Shown in pieces: positions 60,815 through 64,000 of a DNA stretch of 64,000 bases. The translations under genes and the position numbers were made by a program. This DNA is from Candidatus Hodarchaeota archaeon (GTDB lineage Archaea > Asgardarchaeota > Heimdallarchaeia > Hodarchaeales > Hodarchaeaceae): contig JAEOTC010000154.1 of assembly GCA_016840035.1 (NCBI GenBank), positions 1 through 64,000 on the forward strand. The letters run 5' to 3'. Below the pieces are notes generated by a model. That model did no database searches. It saw only the letters and a program-made list of their open reading frames with translations, and was not told where the DNA came from. The first letter of the stretch is position 1. Every line of letters begins with the position of its first letter.

Positions 60815-61827
60815 CTATTGAATCAAATGAAAATGGAGCATACGTTAAGAAATTTTCTTTTCGTCCATTTGCAGGTATACGCCGAGGAAGACTTTATCGA
60901 ATTTGGTCCATTTCCTGGCAGTGGTGGACTCACGAATGGTCTCGATCTCGTGCTGTGAAGTTTCTCATTGGTTTCCAGCTATTCACCTTGTTAATAACCA
61001 ATATATTTATTCTTACAACGAAAGATTTCCTCCTTTTGGGTGGTTTATATGAGTCAACCGAACAGATTCTTGAACAAACTTTGATTTCATTAGTGAGAGG
61101 GATTGTGAGCTTCCAAACTGAAATCAGAGGTGAATCTCATGGGAGTGGGGATAATGGTTTTGATGGTTCTTTCACTATCGGAGGTACTAGTCTCTTTATC
61201 CTAATACTCGCAGTACTTGTCGGGTCAGGTCTGATTGCAGACGATATTTCTAATAAAACAAATGAAATTTATTACGCTAAATTAGAAAAATATGAATATA
61301 TTCTTGGTAAATTTGGTGCATTCTTCATTTTTGGCAATGTGATTATCACCCTTCCCTATGTTATAGAATTCGGTTTGTTATTCGTAGGATTAGGAGATAT
61401 TGACTTACTTGCTGTGTTACCCCTTCTTTTCCAAGTGATTCTCTTTACTGAATTAGTCAATTTAACATATGCAGCTATCATATTGGCATTCTCTTCTTTG
61501 ACTAGTAGAAAGTTATATGCTGGGCTTACAACATTTATGATTCTATTTCTAGCAAGTATGATCGTCCCAGCACTTGCGTTCAAAGATAACCTGGTCATTG
61601 GTTTAGAACTTTTGAGCGATGTCTTAACCCTTCTATTAATCAGCTCTTATATAATAATGGGAGAAGTAGAATTCCAGTTAGTATCTATGGATGGGATTCC
61701 ATATCCAGTACACCTTGCTGATGGTGTAGGAATTGAAGGTTGGATGGTATTGGGTGGAATCGGTGCTATAGTTCTCGTGGGGATACTAGTTGTAATTATA
61801 CAAGTTTATCGGAGGCATAGTACATAA
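60811..61827 (+). CDS. ABC-2 type permease (module 1)
   Basis: The 338-residue protein has six membrane helices (about 48-68, 120-145, 170-190, 198-222, 226-252, 305-330) after a 45-residue cytoplasmic start. The ABC-2 features are LVGSGLIADDISNKTNEIYYAKLEKYEYILGKF and the AFSSLTSRK loop. It is the membrane partner of the ATPase overlapping it by ATGA at the start. It overlaps the next ATPase gene by 1 base. Export of lipid, peptide or drug is inferred. Confidence 0.85.
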   Translation: MTIESNENGAYVKKFSFRPFAGIRRGRLYRIWSISWQWWTHEWSRSRAVKFLIGFQLFTLLITNIFILTTKDFLLLGGLYESTEQILEQTLISLVRGIVSFQTEIRGESHGSGDNGFDGSFTIGGTSLFILILAVLVGSGLIADDISNKTNEIYYAKLEKYEYILGKFGAFFIFGNVIITLPYVIEFGLLFVGLGDIDLLAVLPLLFQVILFTELVNLTYAAIILAFSSLTSRKLYAGLTTFMILFLASMIVPALAFKDNLVIGLELLSDVLTLLLISSYIIMGEVEFQLVSMDGIPYPVHLADGVGIEGWMVLGGIGAIVLVGILVVIIQVYRRHST

Positions 61828-62747
61828 TGATCAATTTAGAAAACGTCTCAAAATCCTTTGGGGATGTAGTGGCTATATCTAACCTAAGCATGCATGTAAG
61901 AGCTGGCTCAATAACTGGATTTTTGGGCCCAAATGGAGCTGGAAAAAGTACTACTTTAAAATTGGTTATTGGAGAACTTTTCCCAGATTTAGGAACAGTT
62001 TCCGTTATGGGAGAAAATCCGATTAACAATAGTCGTCTTAAACAAAAAACAGGATATGTTTCAGAACATGACGATTTGTATCCATGGATGAAAGGTAAAC
62101 AATTCGTTACTTCTCTGGCGAAATTACTCTTACCACGTGAGGAAGCAGAAAGAGCGGCAAAAGAAGCTTTAGCGAAAGTCGGTCTTGCAGTCAAAGGGAA
62201 GAAAATTAAGGCTTATAGTAAGGGAATGAAACAGCGTTTAAAAGTAGCTGCTGCAATCGTCCATAATCCTGACTTGCTGATTCTTGATGAACCGTTTGGT
62301 GGACTAGATCCCCTTGGTCGTCGTGAGATGAAAAAATTAGTCTCAGATCTAAATCATGATGGAGTAACTGTTTTAATATCAAGTCATATCTTATATGAAC
62401 TTGACCAAATGAGTAATCGAATGAATCTCATTCACAGAGGGCAGACACTAGCCGAAGGAGCACCATCAGAGATTTTAGAGTTAATAGATCAATTTCCTCA
62501 TCAGATATTAATTCACGCACCAATCGATCAACTTCAAAGCTTATCAAAACTGATGATTGATGAATCAATTATTAGTTCGTTAAATTTTATGAAAAGAGAC
62601 AAAACTACTAATCTCGTCGCAGTAACAAATAATCCTAAGGAGTTTTATCCTAAGGTAACTAAATTAGTTGCAGAAAATGAGATTTTTATCGAACATCTGG
62701 AGAGTACAACTGACAATATTGAGGCGATCTTTGAATATTTGACATAA
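61827..62747 (+). CDS. ABC transporter ATPase (module 2)
   Basis: The 306-residue ATPase has Walker A GPNGAGKST (about 34-42), signature YSKGMKQRLKVA, Walker B LLILDEPFGGLDP and LISSHILYEL. It resembles CcmA/NatA-type exporter ATPases. The start overlaps the permease 1 stop by one base and permease 2 begins 13 bases after it. It differs in sequence from module 1, so the tandem is not a recent copy. The pair probably forms a second exporter or a heteromeric one with module 1. Confidence 0.93.
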   Translation: MINLENVSKSFGDVVAISNLSMHVRAGSITGFLGPNGAGKSTTLKLVIGELFPDLGTVSVMGENPINNSRLKQKTGYVSEHDDLYPWMKGKQFVTSLAKLLLPREEAERAAKEALAKVGLAVKGKKIKAYSKGMKQRLKVAAAIVHNPDLLILDEPFGGLDPLGRREMKKLVSDLNHDGVTVLISSHILYELDQMSNRMNLIHRGQTLAEGAPSEILELIDQFPHQILIHAPIDQLQSLSKLMIDESIISSLNFMKRDKTTNLVAVTNNPKEFYPKVTKLVAENEIFIEHLESTTDNIEAIFEYLT

Positions 62748-62760
62748 AGGAGAATTAAAT

Positions 62761-63567
62761 ATGACCATGCAATATGAAAAACCAAAATCAGAGTTTTCCA
62801 CAACATATGTTGAAAGAGCGATTATTCTAATACAGTTATTCCTCAACAAGTATATCTACGATAAAAAGACATATATTCTGATTTTAATTAGTTTCCTCCC
62901 TCTATTAAGAGCTGTGAGCTTAGATAACGCTGGAATAGATGACTTTGTCGATTTAATTGGTCCAATGTCGATAGTTAGTTTCATTATTATGCCATTAATT
63001 TCTTTAATCCTTGGAGTTTCCTCAATTTCAGATGAAAAAGAAAATAAGACGATTAGTCAGTTATTGGCTCGTCCAGTAAAGCGGGAAGAAATAGTAGTGT
63101 CAAAATGGATAACAATCATGATAGTGGGCTTAATAATAATTGCTATTGATAGTTTAATATTATTTCTTGGATTTAATATCCTATTACCTGGATCCTTTGA
63201 TGTATTTAGGAATTTGTCTGTTCTTCTTGGGACTTATTTCTATCTAAGTCTATGGTATGTGGTATATGCAACAATCTTTCTATTTGTAGGAGTCTTTTTA
63301 GATAAAAACGCTTTAGGCCTAGGACTTGCTATCGCATACTTTGAAGCCTTTTTCGGACAATTCATCTTTGGGGGTTTTGGAGGAAATTCCCCTTTTTCCA
63401 TTGCCAACCATGTTAACTATGTTGCCTCAGAATATTTTCTGAGTGATTTTATGTCATATAGGGTGTCAAATTTTGACGAATTTTCCTCTTTGTTGGTTTG
63501 CGTTGGAATTGTAATCGGATTCTTAGCATTGGCAGCGGTCACAATGCGTAGAAAGAATTTCCCATGA
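62761..63567 (+). CDS. ABC-2 type permease (module 2)
   Basis: The 268-residue protein has six membrane helices (about 35-50, 60-85, 120-145, 155-180, 185-210, 243-262). ABC-2 features are LGVSSISDEKENKTISQLLARPVKREEIVVSKW (about 85-117). It begins after AAGGAG and is convergent with the aminotransferase gene at its end. It pairs with the module 2 ATPase. Substrate is unknown. Confidence 0.85.
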   Translation: MTMQYEKPKSEFSTTYVERAIILIQLFLNKYIYDKKTYILILISFLPLLRAVSLDNAGIDDFVDLIGPMSIVSFIIMPLISLILGVSSISDEKENKTISQLLARPVKREEIVVSKWITIMIVGLIIIAIDSLILFLGFNILLPGSFDVFRNLSVLLGTYFYLSLWYVVYATIFLFVGVFLDKNALGLGLAIAYFEAFFGQFIFGGFGGNSPFSIANHVNYVASEYFLSDFMSYRVSNFDEFSSLLVCVGIVIGFLALAAVTMRRKNFP

Positions 63568-63580
63568 CTCCTTTAATTTT

Positions 63581-64000
63581 CTATTTATTAATATAATCCC
63601 CTATGCGTTTAAAAGCTTCTCTGATCTCTTCTTCCGATCTAGAAAATGCAACACGGAAGTATCCTTCAGCAGATTCTCCAAAGGCCGCTCCAGGAATTGT
63701 TGCTACATTTGCGTTATTTAAAATTTCCTCAGCAATATATTCAGAGGGTTTGTCTGAATAGGTGTATTTGATAAATCCGTAAAATGCACCATCCACACTT
63801 CCAAGAGAGAGTCCGTCAATTTTTGATACTTCATCCAATAAAAGTTGTCTACGAACAGGAAAGACGTTATCAATTACCTCTTGTGCATCAAATCTATGTT
63901 CTAATGCGGTAATAGCACCATATTGACAGAAGGTTGTTGCACAACTAGTACTTGCTTGTACAAATCTTAATATTCCTTGTGATAATGTTTTGTTTGCAAT
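63581..64000 (-). CDS. Class I/II aminotransferase, C-terminal part (cut by right edge)
   Basis: About 140 C-terminal residues are visible; the gene starts beyond base 64000. The sequence has VQASTSCATTFCQYGAITALE, then VFPVRRQLLLDEVSKIDGLSL, DGAFYGFIKYT, ATIPGAAFGESAEGYFRVAFSRSEEEIREAFKRI. This is the end of a fold-type I PLP aminotransferase of the aspartate/aromatic group: GAFY/GFI and PGxxFG..GExYxRVAF with the substrate-binding Arg. The PLP lysine is outside the window, so the substrate cannot be named. Confidence 0.9.
   Translation of the reverse strand: MANKTLSQGILRFVQASTSCATTFCQYGAITALEHRFDAQEVIDNVFPVRRQLLLDEVSKIDGLSLGSVDGAFYGFIKYTYSDKPSEYIAEEILNNANVATIPGAAFGESAEGYFRVAFSRSEEEIREAFKRIGDYINK

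Overview
The window is AT-rich DNA with closely packed genes, many overlapping by 4 or 8 bases, good Shine-Dalgarno sequences, oligo-T terminators and TATA-like promoters. The gene content is archaeal: MvhAG-HdrABC, several HdrA proteins, MoxR/DUF58, PadR, and N-glycosylation-rich surface proteins with Thr-rich stalks and a C-terminal anchor. It is mixed with bacterial-type genes: a ubiquitin-like conjugation operon, E1 alpha/beta, a GH53 galactanase, SufR-like and SBBP-repeat proteins. I infer an anaerobic Asgard-type archaeon, possibly of the Heimdallarchaeia-like group. No rRNA or other marker gene is present, so this placement is tentative. I saw no tRNA, rRNA, CRISPR array, transposase or integrase.

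Region 1 (1-22,500) is redox and sulfur metabolism. A truncated HdrA and an MvhD-like protein lie next to a sulfur-relay set (TusA, DsrE, TusA, YeeE/TsuA transporter) and an ArsR regulator. A leftward operon mvhG-mvhA-hdrA/mvhD-hdrC-hdrB encodes a complete [NiFe]-hydrogenase/heterodisulfide-reductase electron-bifurcating complex; its maturation protease and a radical SAM protein lie upstream. A second leftward operon, hdrC-hdrB-hdrD-like-hdrA-hdrA(fused)-mvhD, has no hydrogenase and is divergent from a lipoyl carrier protein (GcvH/LbpA type). A ccmB remnant with three stop codons and a frameshift follows, then a SufR-like regulator.

Region 2 (23,000-34,700) is central carbon and repair. KorAB (2-oxoacid:ferredoxin oxidoreductase) is bracketed by two CBS proteins and followed by MsrB. 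Next come a beta-helix surface protein, a methyltransferase, MsrA, an orphan dehydrogenase E1 alpha/beta pair without E2 or E3, a DUF998 membrane protein, a small winged-helix-like protein and an MDR oxidoreductase.

Region 3 (34,800-38,100) is the most unusual part: a five-gene operon of a 34-residue charged peptide, a JAMM peptidase with an E2/RWD-like tail, an E1-like enzyme, and two tandem E2-like proteins with identically placed cysteines. No ubiquitin-like modifier and no RING protein is visible.

Region 4 (38,200-64,000) is cell surface and membrane. It holds stalked surface proteins (38.2, 47.2, 50.3 kb), a MoxR-DUF4129-DUF58 membrane cluster, a methyltransferase, an MtaD-type amidohydrolase, a coiled-coil pair, a PadR/HAAS-like pair, an anchored GH53 galactanase, a kinase-like protein with an altered P-loop, a Cache-PAS histidine kinase, two ABC exporter modules in tandem, and the end of an aminotransferase gene cut by the right edge.
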